From Lingula anatina (taxonomy: Eukaryota > Brachiopoda > Lingulata > Lingulida > Lingulidae): DNA of 60,657 bases. The translations under genes and the position numbers were made by a program. Shown one piece after another: positions 12,731-24,845 of this stretch. The notes under the pieces are model-generated. The model had not been told where the DNA came from and did not search any database. It was given only the letters and a program-made list of their open reading frames with translations. The stretch lies in contig NW_019773686.1 in assembly GCF_001039355.2 (NCBI RefSeq), forward strand, positions 1-60,657. The letters run 5' to 3'. Position 1 is the stretch's first letter. Each line of letters starts with the position of its first letter.

Positions 12731-13348
12731 ACAATGAGAAATTATGAGCTCCAGTGTTACAACTTTGGTAAATTTGTCTTCTTTAATGGAAACCTTTTTT
12801 TTTAATTGTTTAACATGTGATGATATTCTCTGTATTAAAAGCATTTAATTTATGATGGCAATTTTTGGTACTGAGCATTTTGAGTAAATGTATAACTGTG
12901 ATGATATTTGAGAGATTTTATTATTCAACACATTGTATTACTTATTATGTACATGGATGGGATACATTCTCCATTTTAGTGTTCAACACATTGTATTACT
13001 TATTACATACATACATTATACATGGTGTGATGAGATTTATTATCATATTTACCATATTTATATGTAGTTTACACAATATGTGATGTGCATTTTATTGTAA
13101 CTTGGTGCTGTATCAGTAAGATTAAGTCTCTCTAGAAATTGTGGTAGTGCTTCTTAAGTTAACATTTCAGAAAATATTTCCTTACAAACAAGTTTTGTAA
13201 CTGTGATTAAAGGCATCTGTGATGGAACATTTTTACTTTCCAAATAAAGTTAATAAGATATTCACATTCTTGTTTCTCACGTTTCAGACATCCTAGTTAA
13301 TCAGAACAGTCTGGACAGTTTTCAGTCTGCACATGATAATTTTACCAG
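12731..13348. other. Shared 3' region of the two convergent transposon genes
   Basis: This 618-base spacer holds the 3' ends of both genes. An AATAAA polyadenylation hexamer for the + strand gene is at 13243-13248. A short direct repeat (GTTCAACACATTGTATTACT-like) occurs at about 12924 and 12980. No further gene was seen. Confidence 0.65.
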
Positions 13349-15092
13349 TCATTCGGACAATAATGGCTCTGTGCATAGATTTACTAAATAACAACATATG
13401 ACCCATATCTTGTTCAAATCACTAGCCATTGAGTTTGGAAAAACATAATTCAGTAAACGATAGTTTTTAATTCTTCCGATAACACGTTCCACATGAATTC
13501 TGAGCCTGGCAATTCTTCTTGTTTCTTCCTCTTCTGCAGGACTAAGTTGTCCAAGAGAACCAATAAATGGAGGTATATTCAATTTTACCTTCCTCTTCGC
13601 AAGATATTCATCAATTAGGAATCCTCGGTCTGCCATGACAGAATCTCCCTCGTCCATCAAATCCACAAGTCCACTAAGTTCTGTCATTTCTTTGTCTGAC
13701 ATGCGTCCAGGAGCCAAATCTGACACATAAGTGATAAATCCATTTGGTGCTATTCCCACAAGTCCTTTGGCAGTATTGTGACTTTTGTAGGAAGAATATG
13801 TCTCTGACTGTGTAACGTATCCTGATGGCCTTTCAATGAAAAGTTCTGTACAGTCCAAAATGACCCTCGTAGATGGATACTCTTCTTTGAAGCACTGTGG
13901 CATAGTAGCTTCTACAATTTCTTTAGATGGCCAGATGGGCAACTGCCGGAAGCGAAAATGCATCAGCTCAAAATATGTCCTGCAAATCCTTGAAACTGTT
14001 GCTACACCTACTCCCATCCTATAAACACATGAAAAAAAAAAACCAATCAATGAAACAAATGCTATGTCAGTTTCTTTAAATTAATCATTTTTCTCAAAAA
14101 AGTTAACATAAATTAAAGGTGTAAATTCCAACATGAACTTGAATATTATATTTAAAGAATAGTATTATACAGTACATATAAGTACTGTACTGTCAGTCTA
14201 TGTAGTACATTAATATTAGCTTATACCTGAAAGCTAGGTCTTCTTCTAGTAATCCAACTCTCAGCCTGGCCAAGACAAGAAGTAATTCATCTTCTGAATC
14301 TAAAGAACGGGTGTATTTTCCTCTTGGTGTGTCTTTGTCATGGTAAGTTGAACCCCAGTAGTGCATATCAGAAATATCTGGAGACAGAAAGTCATGAAAG
14401 TTCTTGAATTCTGCATAAGAAGAAAACCCCGTGTAAAACTTGATAGCTTCTGGTTTCTCTTTCAAAGACTCCATGCTGAAAGTGTTTTCTTTCCTCTTCT
14501 CTTCTTCAAGTTTTTTATGGAGATCTTTATAACGCTCTTCCCACACATCATTTTCCTCTGCATTATTCTTTGTCTGTTCCAAATCGGTCTGGCATTGCTT
14601 AAGATGCTGTATTGTCTCTGAAAGTTCTTTTTGTATATCACTCAATTTGTCCTCCATTTCATGAATAATCCCACTTTTTTCTTTCACTGCTTTGAGAAGG
14701 TTCTCCATGTCTGAATGTGGCATGCTGTAGGAATGGTCGTCGTGATGTCCGACGTCTCTTTTTGCATTTTCCGACAATGCAGACTCAGTGACAGGTGGTG
14801 TTTGTCTTATCAAAGTTCTCCTAGATTGAGTTACCTTTTCTTTTTTGTATGTAAATACCGTCGGTCTTCTGTTATCGTACGTTTTCTTCCCTCCTTCGAA
14901 GTGTTCAGAGCAAACGCGGTGCCCTATTGTTGGCTCAAACCTACTGAACTTCCCTTTCTTCCCAGCTCTACCAATGCTATCAACCCATATTTTCCGTTCC
15001 TCCGTGTCCGCTGGGAACCTATAAAAGCTCAAATGTCTATCTTTCTTATTGTTGTTGTAACAGTGAGGCACACAGCAAGTAAATCCAGGCAT
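13349..15092 (-). CDS. THAP-HTH-DDE transposase, 2 exons, 511 residues
   Basis: Exons are 15092-14227 and 14018-13349 (minus strand), joined by a GT-AG intron through an Arg codon. Residues 1 to about 85 form a THAP zinc finger: CCVPHC, a conserved W, CSEHF and the closing PTVF. A long acidic/basic coiled-coil-like stretch follows (about 120-200). A helix-turn-helix of the HTH_Tnp_4 kind (ELLLVLARLRVGLLEEDLAF joined across the intron to MGVGVATVSRI) leads into the DDE_Tnp_4 catalytic domain. Visible catalytic residues are D in VILDCTE, D in VMADRGF and E in RIHVERVIGRIKN. The minus-strand gene starts 89 bases inside the right end. Upstream in-frame codons lack an ATG, so 15092 is the first usable start. 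No frameshift or stop was seen. Confidence 0.92.
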
Positions 15093-15157
15093 GATTTGAG
15101 TATCTGATGCTATACGTAATGGTGACCAGATGGCTCCTTTACCCACAATGCAATTTC

Positions 15158-15181
15158 ATTTCCGGAAAAGATGAAAAAGGT
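15158..15181. repeat. Right terminal inverted repeat
   Basis: It is the exact reverse complement of 8756-8779 and ends GATGAAAAAGGT. It is followed by CTA. Confidence 0.93.
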
Positions 15182-18100
15182 CTATAGTTTAGGCGTAATA
15201 ACACAATACCTTTGGCTATTGAACCCCATGACGCCGGTTTCTGTGGTCCAGCGTGACCGCGACAATCCGCTGTAACTAGGTGTTATTAACAGCAGGATAC
15301 ATCAGCCAGAAGGTCCCCATTGTTTGTTGTGGCGATAGGATTACAGCTGTGAGAGGCGAGGCTTGAACACGTACTACCACGTGCCACTAAACCGTCTCCC
15401 GTTGTTCGCTACTTTGGCACGCGCAGCTGATTATGTTTTTAGTGTTGCTAACAAACTGCTCGTTGAATTTGTTATCAGTTATTTCATTCATTATAAATTT
15501 TTCCGTAGCCAAACTTTTAACTAAGTATTGTTTGTTTGATTTACATGCATACGCGTCAGCATCAACCCTAAAAAATTCTTATTGCATTAATTTATAAATG
15601 TATAATTTATTTATGAACTTACTAAATTCGAGTATTTATAAAACATGGATGATAATGAATTAGGAATAAGAAAAGAAACAGCGAATATGATTTTCAAAAA
15701 GGAACAATATATGGCAAATATATCACTTATACTATATTTATATTATAATATTTAAATTAAATGAGGTGCATTGACAGAGGCGCACGGACAATCCAACTCC
15801 AACGTGCAACAGGGGGAAGTCTGGCATTGTGATCACACAATACATGAGAGTACGGTCAATTAACAGTGTAAATCATCAGTTAAAGAGGAGGGGGGTCTTA
15901 CTATAGCTCGCTATCTATTGTTAAACGCGACTGTTATTATCTCTCGAACAAGCTTAAATCATACCTATACAATTATTGTCTCCGGCTGCCGTTCAGAAAC
16001 GTCATGTCGAACATATTTGGCTACAGTTACATGTACAAACAGGGTACACTAGCGACTTGTTTTAGATCACTCAAGTAAGAATGCATACATGTGATACATG
16101 GGAAAAAACAATCAAGTATGCAACTGATCTCTTAATTGTAATTGTAGTAGCTCAGTAGTTTGGTATAGGATTCTTGGACAAAAGCTTCTATTCAACTCGT
16201 TTAGACCTATGGCGTGGTGCTGCTATAACCCGAGGAATCGTCTACACTGAACCCTCTACCTGAACCTGAAGTCCCCCTAGCTAAAACAAAAACTGCCCCT
16301 TGAACCTGTCGATTCTTAAATGATTTGTGATTTCATTGAACGTCTTTGATCGAAAGCTTTAAGTGACAATAACCGAACCGTGTGCTGATTATTTATTAAA
16401 GCGTAAGTTTATTCATCATGATCAATTTTGTAAACAATACTTGCCTAGATTGTGCTTGGATTGATCATCGTCACTATAGGGCTACTCTCACTGTAATGCG
16501 TGCTGAACGACAGACAACTTATAAATACCATCTGCGTTACTGTGTAAATGACCACATTTAGTTAAAATATAACGATGTCGCTGATTTAATCCCTCCAACA
16601 TATTTATATTTGTTCTTTTAAAACCAGTGTCAGGTTAACACCAAATCGAAGCAAGCCTTGCAGACTGGTTTTGTTTAAATTGTCGTATATTCAGTAAAGC
16701 TATGTCTCCCCCTTCCCACGACCCCCGAAAAAACTGCTTCTTTTAATTTCGAAATGAATTGTTTTATATGGCTGGCAAAGAAGTCCATTAAGAAGTCCAT
16801 AAACCCTTTTACGACTCAGTCATTGTTGTTATCGATATTTAAAAAAGTTAATTATTGTACTCGCTTTTCAGTGTTCATCCTGGTGCTTTCATCGGGGATA
16901 CCTCAGGTTGAGGTACAATTACGTCGCTCGCCTAACTTCATATGTTACTGGAATATAATTAAGTCCACGTAAAGCTTTGTAAAGTCCCTATCGTCACACA
17001 TAGATACTGAATTTTGTCTTGAATGAAAAAATACCCTCAAATTATCGTTTTGTGCTTAAGCATTTCATAACTTGGACCAAGGAGCTATAACAGTAGTAAC
17101 ACCTTGCTTGGACAGTGTACTGTAGCTACTATGACATTCTTCAAGTTGGGTCTGCTGGGGGAGGGGGCCATTTAAATAATAAACGAGGAAGTCTACCTGT
17201 AAAAGCAGCAGCGGCGGCTTAAATGATTGCTATCTCGGTTCCTTTTTCTTTGACAGTAACATAGAAAGTGTTTAGGGAGAAAGCCACACAAAGACCCGAC
17301 GTTGTTTTGTTTTCACATTTCCTCCTCCTTTTTTTCACTACAATTACTATCGTCAATACATGAAACCGAGAAAGCAGTTAAGTGACTGCACATTGAATAT
17401 AGTCACTAGGTGCATTTCGCTGAGTGTTTACAAGATCTAGCGACACATTTTTTCGTAAGGCGTTCTAGTCTGATAAATCAGAGTGTTTATGCTGAATCAG
17501 GAGATATATCCCTAAATGGGGAGATTCTCGAGGAGACCGTAGTGTTGAAAGGTCTGAAGAATTTTGTCTGTAAAATGTGAAGGCTAACTTAAATTATCAT
17601 ACAATGAATGGTATCACACTTGCCTCAGGTCTTCAGTGTGTGCAACAAGTGACGCGAAACGGCAAAGTTAAGCAAGGAGGGGTGTGTTTGTTTATGGGGG
17701 CGGGGGCCAGTTAGTGGTATCTGTATGTGTAGTTGGATAAAAATAAAATAGTCCAGAATAGTGTACGTACACGTTTGAGAAGTTGAACATGGAAAACTTT
17801 TCCACTGATAATAAAATAAAATATTAGGAAGAAAACAAAATAGAATGTTTTGAAATTTAAACAGTTACTCTGATGGCTTTGCGTCATGGCTATGAATCTG
17901 ACAGAATTAATAGCTAAAACGTAAATTGACATCTGCCCTAACTTGTCAGATAACATAAAAATGCCGGTGATACAAGCGAAGGATACGCTTTCCTGAAGGT
18001 AGCGGCGACGAACGGCGGCGATGTTTTTCTGAACAACTTACCTGTGGACCTGTACATGTACTAGTTACGAAAAGCCCCCTTTTCAACAGGCGTGTTTTTT

Positions 18101-18219
18101 TAATTACTTAATGTCACAAAGTAAAATTCCATTCAAGGAACTAGCTCCTAGAAATGAACGAGAGTAAAATATAAGTCGGTACAAATATAAGTCATACAAC
18201 AATGCGTCTGTATTTAAAG
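15182..18219. other. Non-coding interval right of the transposon
   Basis: No supported gene. About 15390-15500 contains a fragment related to the repeat family at 18220-18700 and 60165-60640 (shared CCGTCTCCCG, GTTCGCTAC and CAGCTGATTATGT phrases). The rest shows no recognisable structure. Confidence 0.55.
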
Positions 18220-18700
18220 TACTGTTATGGGCCATCACCTTGATGCAAAACAGTCTATCGTTTCTTCCACCGCGAGTCCCTTTAATTAATATATTGTATT
18301 ACTCATTTTACCCATTTTATTCGACACTATCTCTGTTTCGCTCCCTTCCCCTTTCTCTTGTAAGAAGGCGGGTAAATAATAAAGTACTCAAAATCTGCAA
18401 CACCAATCTTCAGAAAAGAATGAGTGAATGAACCATTGGGCTGGTCCACAACGTGCGACATAGCAGAATGAATCAAATAACAACTTTCACTTATTTAACT
18501 GCAGTTAGCTGTATAGTGTCACTATATACATAATCCACTGCACGCTGATTTTGCTGGGTGTTGAACAAAAGGATAGTTCTCTATGGAAGACCTTTTGTTT
18601 ACATAAGTACTCTAAGGGAGCGTGCCTACCCAGGCGACCAGAGGATTAGGCTAGTCACTATATTCCGTCAAAATCGTTTAGCGATATCATTATCACATCC
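18220..18700. repeat. Interspersed repeat, inverted relative to 60165-60640
   Basis: Read as the reverse complement, this stretch matches the right-hand end of the window over nearly its whole length. Shared phrases include ACAGTCTATCGTTTCTTCCA, CCGCGAGTCC, GGCTGGTCCACAAC, CTTTTGTTTACATAAGTACT and CAGGCGACCAG, with many substitutions and short indels. It has no coding capacity. A GAACAAAAGGA...CCTTTTGTT pairing inside suggests a hairpin. This is an old non-autonomous element family; the superfamily was not determined. Confidence 0.85.
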
Positions 18701-19199
18701 TTTGTATTGTATTTTCTGTCGTTAAAATCGCATCCAATCTTCGTATGGTAGACGGAAATATATACACAAACTAAATACTAGGACGGTAGTTGGCAGCTGT
18801 AGCTAAAATGCTGCTATCAGAATATCTTTATCATTTATTTTTGGTTTGGTTTAAATCCCATATTCATGCGCAAATAATTTATTACTGATATCACATGTTC
18901 CCTGTTAGTACAACCTTGACTTAGGTCCTGATTACTGACAACATCACCTGATTTGGCTGGGTGACAAGTTTGAAGTAATAGATAACTTATTAAAATATGT
19001 GTCACTGTGTACAACTGCATTGATAGCAGAAGTAGAGAGTGGCAGTCAGCGAGTTGGGGGGGCGGGGGCGTTTTACCCACTTCGGTCGTTAAAATCAGTC
19101 AGGTCCCTCACTTCTCTCATGAATTCATTTTTTGCGACGAACTTGTTCTTGTGGAAATGTGTAGGACTTAATATCGTTAGGCACTTGACACTATTGACC

Positions 19200-19490
19200 A
19201 TTGAACAAGTAAGCAGCAGCTAGGGGTAATTATGCATCATTACTCCTTTCACTGGCTTTAAATATTCTGAATGGTATTATTAACTTAAACACGTGTTTAT
19301 TGTTACTTGAACAGTCTGCATCTCCAATTATCAACCCAGGTAAACAATGACCACTGCATATTGACCGTCAGTACAATTAGCATATGTTTAGAGTACTAGA
19401 TTGGCCTAGAAACAGGTTAGCAGCACCTAGGGGGTAATCACAATACTGCTGTTACGCTAGCTTTAACTACTCTGAATGGTTATATTACCT
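19200..19490. repeat. Direct repeat pair, about 215 bp apart
   Basis: About 19205-19275 and 19420-19490 share AGCAGCA(C)CTAGGGGGTAAT, a CTTTAA(C/A)TA(C/T)TCTGAATGGT block and TATTA(C/A)CT. They look like two diverged units of a small tandem repeat. The regions before and after (18701-19199 and 19491-20566) hold no gene I can support. Confidence 0.5.
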
Positions 19491-20566
19491 GAAAATGAAG
19501 ATATTGTCATGAAATTTGCCACTATCTGACTTCTAAAATACGTTAAAAAATTTTGGCCAATCATTTGGAAATAAATATTAAATGATCAGATTAAAGATGG
19601 GATAAAGCATAGCAGGGGGAGTTCGAGTAATGATTCATGAGTAGAAGACATCCCCCCACCCCAGGCAAATCCATTTTGGCTGGTAAACCCTATAGGTTAC
19701 GTAGAATATGCGAAGTCCGCACAGTGTATATTGCCCGTTCATCCCTTCTGTGCGGTGGAAGGAGTTGGCCGTGCGAAATAATACGAAACTGCATGGATTT
19801 ACGGCCTATGTAGCCTCTATGACAGACATTTAAGCGGATTAAGTCGATAGCAATTTAGTAAGACTCCTCGGGGAGTTGGATCGCTCCAAATATCCATGGG
19901 AATGGTCCCTATGTTATTGCAAAATTTCTACACAAGCCACGCTCAGTTACCCTGAGTGTCAGTTCACAGTAAAAGCTAGCTTGTTAAAATATTGTGATGG
20001 GATCGCTTTTACTAGCCCTGAGGAAAAGCGACCATGTTCGATTTCCGACAATCATGTAGAACTGCTCCGCAGTGAATCTGCAGTTGAATGTCATTAGACC
20101 AAAATGAAACGTAAAACAGCTCAATTCTTCTTTATCTAATTTTATTTACTGTATTTAAGATGTTAAGTGAAAAATAAATAATATCTTTCTAAAAGAAAAA
20201 GATATATCAAATGTTTTTTTTTTTTTTTTTATTTTTTGCCTATCAAAAAACATTTGCTCCTTAAGATATAAGCAGATACACGTGTTTCCCCTGTGGCAAT
20301 TTTGACAGCTATACTGTATGCCCGATACCACTATAAGGGCTGCGCAATGGCTAGACCAAAATCAGAATGTTGCTTGTGTTGTGGTACTGACATTCGACTG
20401 CAAGATACAACATGTATTCTTAGTTCAAACTTTAAGCTCCGCATCAGCAACTTTGCCTTTTGTCTCGTCTGCACTAGATACCGTCAGCACAAGGCGGGAA
20501 AGTCAGCTCCTGGCGGTCAAAGCTGTGACGTACCGTGTAGCTATTTAGTCCCCGGTCACTTTAATA

Positions 20567-20594
20567 GCACACGCACGTGCGAACGTGCGTGTGC
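20567..20594. repeat. Perfect 12-4-12 palindrome
   Basis: GCACACGCACGT, a GCGA loop, then ACGTGCGTGTGC. The arms are exact reverse complements and are built of alternating purine-pyrimidine steps, so the site could form a cruciform or Z-DNA. No gene or promoter can be tied to it. Confidence 0.85.
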
Positions 20595-21574
20595 CCCCGA
20601 CAGTGTTAATGATAGGGGGATTACGATAGACAGCGCAAGTCGCTCACAGCGGGAGTCACTATCGCCGCTGTTAGGCCGGTAATTAAGTCTTTAACTTGAC
20701 TAAACATGTTTTGCTTTGTAACTTGCGTCCTTCAGTCTTGCTGTTGCGGAAGCGCCGGCGGGACATATCTCCACCTTGCCGATATTTATCCCGACTCGCG
20801 ACTTGAAAAGTATTATTGGTTTTGATTTTATCAAAGTCTTATTGTATCAGAAAACCTGCATATTTTCATACGTTAAGAGAATTATAGAAACTGTAGAAAA
20901 AGCTACTCGTACATCAGGGATAGAAAACAAGACCTTGCAGCACTATAATATATTATTCATCACCAGAAGTTCCTGTTTCACTTTTTTCTCCTAAATTACA
21001 AAGTCTGATGACAACTGAAAGGTTTTAGCCATACCTCAGGGCAATGAGAGATAGTCTGGATTTGATTAAAAGTAATAAAAATATATTTTGAAGAATTTTC
21101 CTAGCCTTCGGCAATTTCCGCAAAGCTTCGGCATGCCCGGCAATACAGATCTCTCGATATCGGTGTGAAAGTATAATAGAATTGGTGGAATAACGGTTAA
21201 CGTCGTTGCAAACGTTGTAACCTGCCCGACGAGAGTTCGTACTCCAAAGGTACTTTTGAAATTTTGAAATTGTCATTATTATTGATATCTTTTAATATTA
21301 AAACAGTTGTGGCTAATTGTTTTTGCAACGAAAAGCAGAGTAGGGAGGTTTGTTGTAATTGTTAAAGTTATTATGACTGGGGACATAAATTAGTATGCTA
21401 ATCGCTTATCATGGTATAATGATTGATACGATGGGTATCAGATAGTTTTCATTTGATATAAACGACGAAAGAGCGGCCTTCCAAAGATCTTTGCTGAATG
21501 TTTATAACGTAGGTACTATTATGCGCATAAATATTGATACATGACGCAAACGACATTTACTAATTTCGGCAATA

Positions 21575-21652
21575 TCAATTTTAATTAAAATTAAATTTTA
21601 ATTTAATTGAAATTAAAATTAAATTTAAATGAAATTAAAATTAAAAATTGTC
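21575..21652. repeat. AATTAAAATT-type low-complexity tract
   Basis: An A/T-only tract of repeated ATTAAAATTAAAT words, partly self-complementary. The flanking DNA (20595-22549) has no gene I can support. Confidence 0.75.
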
Positions 21653-22549
21653 TAAACGTGCATATTACCATACACCTTGTTAAAGGGTTCTCAACACTTC
21701 ACTTTAAATCCTAATACAGCTTGTCAATTTTCATGTTTGCTAGTTTATTTTGATTTGAGAAAAATGAGAGAAGACCGACCCTCTACTAGGACCGCAAATT
21801 ATATATGAGTATTTTTCTTCAGTGCAAGAGACTGAAAAGAATGAAAAATCAATCTGCAACTCTGGTATAGGGTGGCCTTATGTGTGTAATTATATACAAG
21901 TAGGGGCAGGGGTACAATTTTATAGTACAATAAGTCATTTATACATCTATTGATCTCATCGTCGGGTCATTGTTCACAATAGCGCTTTGTCGCTGTGCGT
22001 ACCTTTTTGCATTTGAGTTAGACTCAGTCAGTAACAGCTGGTGATTTTGTCTTTTTTTTTTGCGTTTCATTGACAATATTTTGGCCACCTAAGTAGGGAA
22101 ATGTGGCTCTTTGTTTTGAAATGACATTTCCATTGTTCCTTTGAACACGCAAAAGTCTTCACCAGGAAGCAGATAACACTTACGTCAACATTCTTACTTT
22201 GTAATAACCACCCAGGGAAAAAAACAAAAGCCTCATTAGGTGTCGTCCTTCAAACTGTAAAAGGTGTTAATTTCATGCTTCTATTGTTTGCCCATGAATC
22301 ATTATGACGAATTTGTAGGGTTGCCAGATCACTCGCGCTTCATTCAATTCTCTTTATCTGCCCTGCAGCCTGGGATGAGTGATACTTGACTGACTTTTGT
22401 TTATATCTGGAGATTTTCTTTATAATTTGATCAATGTGCATATTATAATATATTTTCCATCTGGAAAAATATGTGATAATGTAACGATTCTTATTTTACG
22501 GATAGATAATTACAAAAATTAATTTCTGATATAATACCCCCTATTTCAG

Positions 22550-24845
22550 CGCCTATTCCTGGCTGCGTTAATTATGGGGGGTTGGAAAGTAATCAGTTCG
22601 GACGCGGATGTGATGATTGCTACTCTTACCAACGGTACTTCACCGAACAACTACACTCAGCCACCTGAAGCAGAATCACCAACAAAAGACAAATTGGACT
22701 ACATCTGCCCTCTTGATGAAACATCTTATGTACAAAAACAAAACAGTATTTAGCGGGCTTAATGTTTTGTCTCTACAAATTACCCATGTATACCACTTAA
22801 CGGAAAAGTAAGTTGCATTTTCCATTACAACAGGTCGCCAGGAATCTAAACGGGGCCATGAACTTAGAGATATTTGAACATGGCTTAATAGTTTATGATT
22901 AACCTCCAGTGTATTCCAACATTTACCATATGACAAAATTTGTTGTAGATCTAGGGAATATTAATTAATTCTCATTTTTACTCTCAAATCAATTTTGATA
23001 TTTTGTTTGTGATTATTTTGAAGACAGTTGGGAATTAATGTATTTTAATTTTTCTCTTAGATTAGTTGTGAAATTGTCATCTCTTCCCTTCGTAGCGACA
23101 TCAATCATCAAAAGTTTCAAGACAGTTGTGAACTATTTAGCGATACCCTAGTTTATTCACTTCACAATTTCTTTATGCAGACGAGACTGTAATTCAGCAC
23201 AGACATCACCATTTTGCCAAGATACTAAATCACATAGGGAAAAGGAACTAAAAGCCCTAATGAAAAAGGTTCAATCCGCTGTGGGATCACGAACACTGAA
23301 AGCAGGAAATGCCAGGGACTGTTTCGTAAACGCGTGTGGAAAGTGCAAGGGATCAGGTCAGAACGGTTTGGGGAAATATTGTATACATTAATTAAACCCG
23401 TCAACAGGTACTTGAGTCAATTGCAGATTACCTCTGACAAAATGCTAAAAATATAGGCCTTCATATAAGACATAGATAATGATATTGCCACACGTGCATG
23501 CATTTAGTGTATTTCTACTTGAATGCAAATATTTTCAAATATTTCGGCGTACGAAAAGTGTATCAATTACTTTTAACCTTTTTTCAGGGTCTGTTTGGGA
23601 AAAGAAAGTACGCTCATGTCTGGCGTTCCTGGGCGATTTCATACCCAAAGCCAGTACTCCGTTTAGAGATATGCACAACAAGGCGGCGTTCTTTAACACC
23701 GAGAATCCAAACTCCACTGTCCATCACTTATCGTGTGACCAGATGGTCTGCCTGGAGAACACAATATTACACGGGATTCTGGGTACGAACATCCACTGTA
23801 CAGAGATATTTTACTTCTAAAGCTTTACTCAGTACTTAAAATTGGTGCTTTTATAACAATGTACATGTACATTGAATGTAGTACAGTAAAAGCATGTCTA
23901 GATTTTGATTATTTAATCTCGCCAACAACTTCCTGTTTTTTTCCTTAAAATAGAAAACGCATTTTTTACGGATTACGAAATTAAAAATCTAGAAATGAGA
24001 AAACATAAACGTGCTGTTTGCATTTTGATATGTACACATTCATTGAAATGATGTCTTTACTTTTAAATTTACTTCACTTTAAGTATTTCTGTTTTCATCC
24101 CATAGTTGATACTGTGACGGCCACCTATCGACCAGAAAATAATGACATTGAAAAACGCCTGTACAGTGGGGCAGAAAACCCGAGTCCAATAATGGACTTG
24201 TTAGAGCAAGTGATGGCAATGCGTGCTTCTGGTCACGTTAGGGTGTATATTGAGCGAGATACCGACCTCTCTGCTCTACATAATGTGATTAAGGTAAGTT
24301 TTAATATCATAATGATAATTTCCGAGTGGTGCAGAATTCCTTGGAGTATGTCAGAATTGACATTATACGACGACATTACTATATATAGTTAATCATAATA
24401 AAATAAAGTAATCATAAATGGCAAAATTATTCGAGAATCCTTTACAGATGGTTCAACTTCGGCATATCTGCCAGCAAGTACTAGATACGATCACTTACAC
24501 GGTAGTATCCCTACTGCAGGCTGCAATTTTTTTGAGTTTTAGTTCCACCATTATTTTTATTTCTTTTGTTAGATTTTGCTGGTACACAACTCCAAGGTGA
24601 CCAATGTGACATTCCACGTGACCCCCGATGCCAACAAGGACTACATCAACGAGGGTCTTCAGCGCAAGATAGAGAACTGGGCAGGCTCGGCGTGTCCGAC
24701 GCGCAGTAGAGTGGCCATTTCTCCGTTCACAGTAGATGATGTGCCTCGCCACCGCGTGCGACGCAGTTTAGAGAATAGCAAAGCCAGAAACGACATGAAA
24801 CGTGACCTTCACCACTGGGAGTTGAACTGGTTAATGCGGAACTGA
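22550..24845 (+). CDS. 3' exons of an unrecognised, probably extracellular protein (about 304 residues seen)
   Basis: Five exons join in frame: 22550-22634, 23181-23356, 23588-23782, 24106-24293 and 24573-24845 (stop TGA); all introns are GT-AG. An ATTAAA hexamer at 24908 could be the polyadenylation signal. The 5' part is missing because no upstream exon could be recognised. The visible protein begins with a cysteine-rich stretch (PIPGCVNYGG, GRGCDDC, CNSAQTSPFC), continues with charged helix-like sequence, DCFVNACGKC, more cysteines (VRSCLAFLG, HLSCDQMVCLEN) and an N-glycosylation-type site (NST), and ends in a basic segment containing RHRVRRS, a possible furin-type site. I do not recognise the family. 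The cysteine spacing suggests a secreted or luminal protein. The gene is convergent with the giant minus-strand gene ending at 27628. Confidence 0.72.

Larger units (their letters stand above)
8756..15181. mobile_element. ISL2EU-type DNA transposon, 6,426 bp, apparently complete
   Basis: It is bounded by exact 24-bp terminal inverted repeats (8756-8779 and 15158-15181) that start ACCTTTTTCATC. It carries two inward-facing, convergent genes: a SAP-SWIM-YqaJ nuclease (+) and a THAP-HTH-DDE transposase (-), both with full open frames after splicing. From family knowledge, the pairing of a THAP/DDE_Tnp_4-like transposase with a YqaJ-type exonuclease is characteristic of ISL2EU (IS4EU) elements. 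The flanks are TTA on the left and CTA on the right, so the target duplication is ambiguous (a mutated 3-bp duplication, or a TA duplication with one extra terminal base). Intact frames, splice sites and identical termini suggest a young, possibly still active copy. Confidence 0.88.

Noticed and set aside
13836-15107. Plus-strand open frames of 62 to 130 codons opposite the transposase
   Set aside because: They are shadows of the minus-strand transposase exons; only the minus frame has THAP and DDE motifs and a consistent intron.
20293-20682. 129-codon cysteine-containing open frame as a possible upstream exon of the 22550-24845 gene
   Set aside because: It begins at a GTG, contains the 28-base palindrome, shows no splice site joining in phase to 22550, and resembles nothing known.
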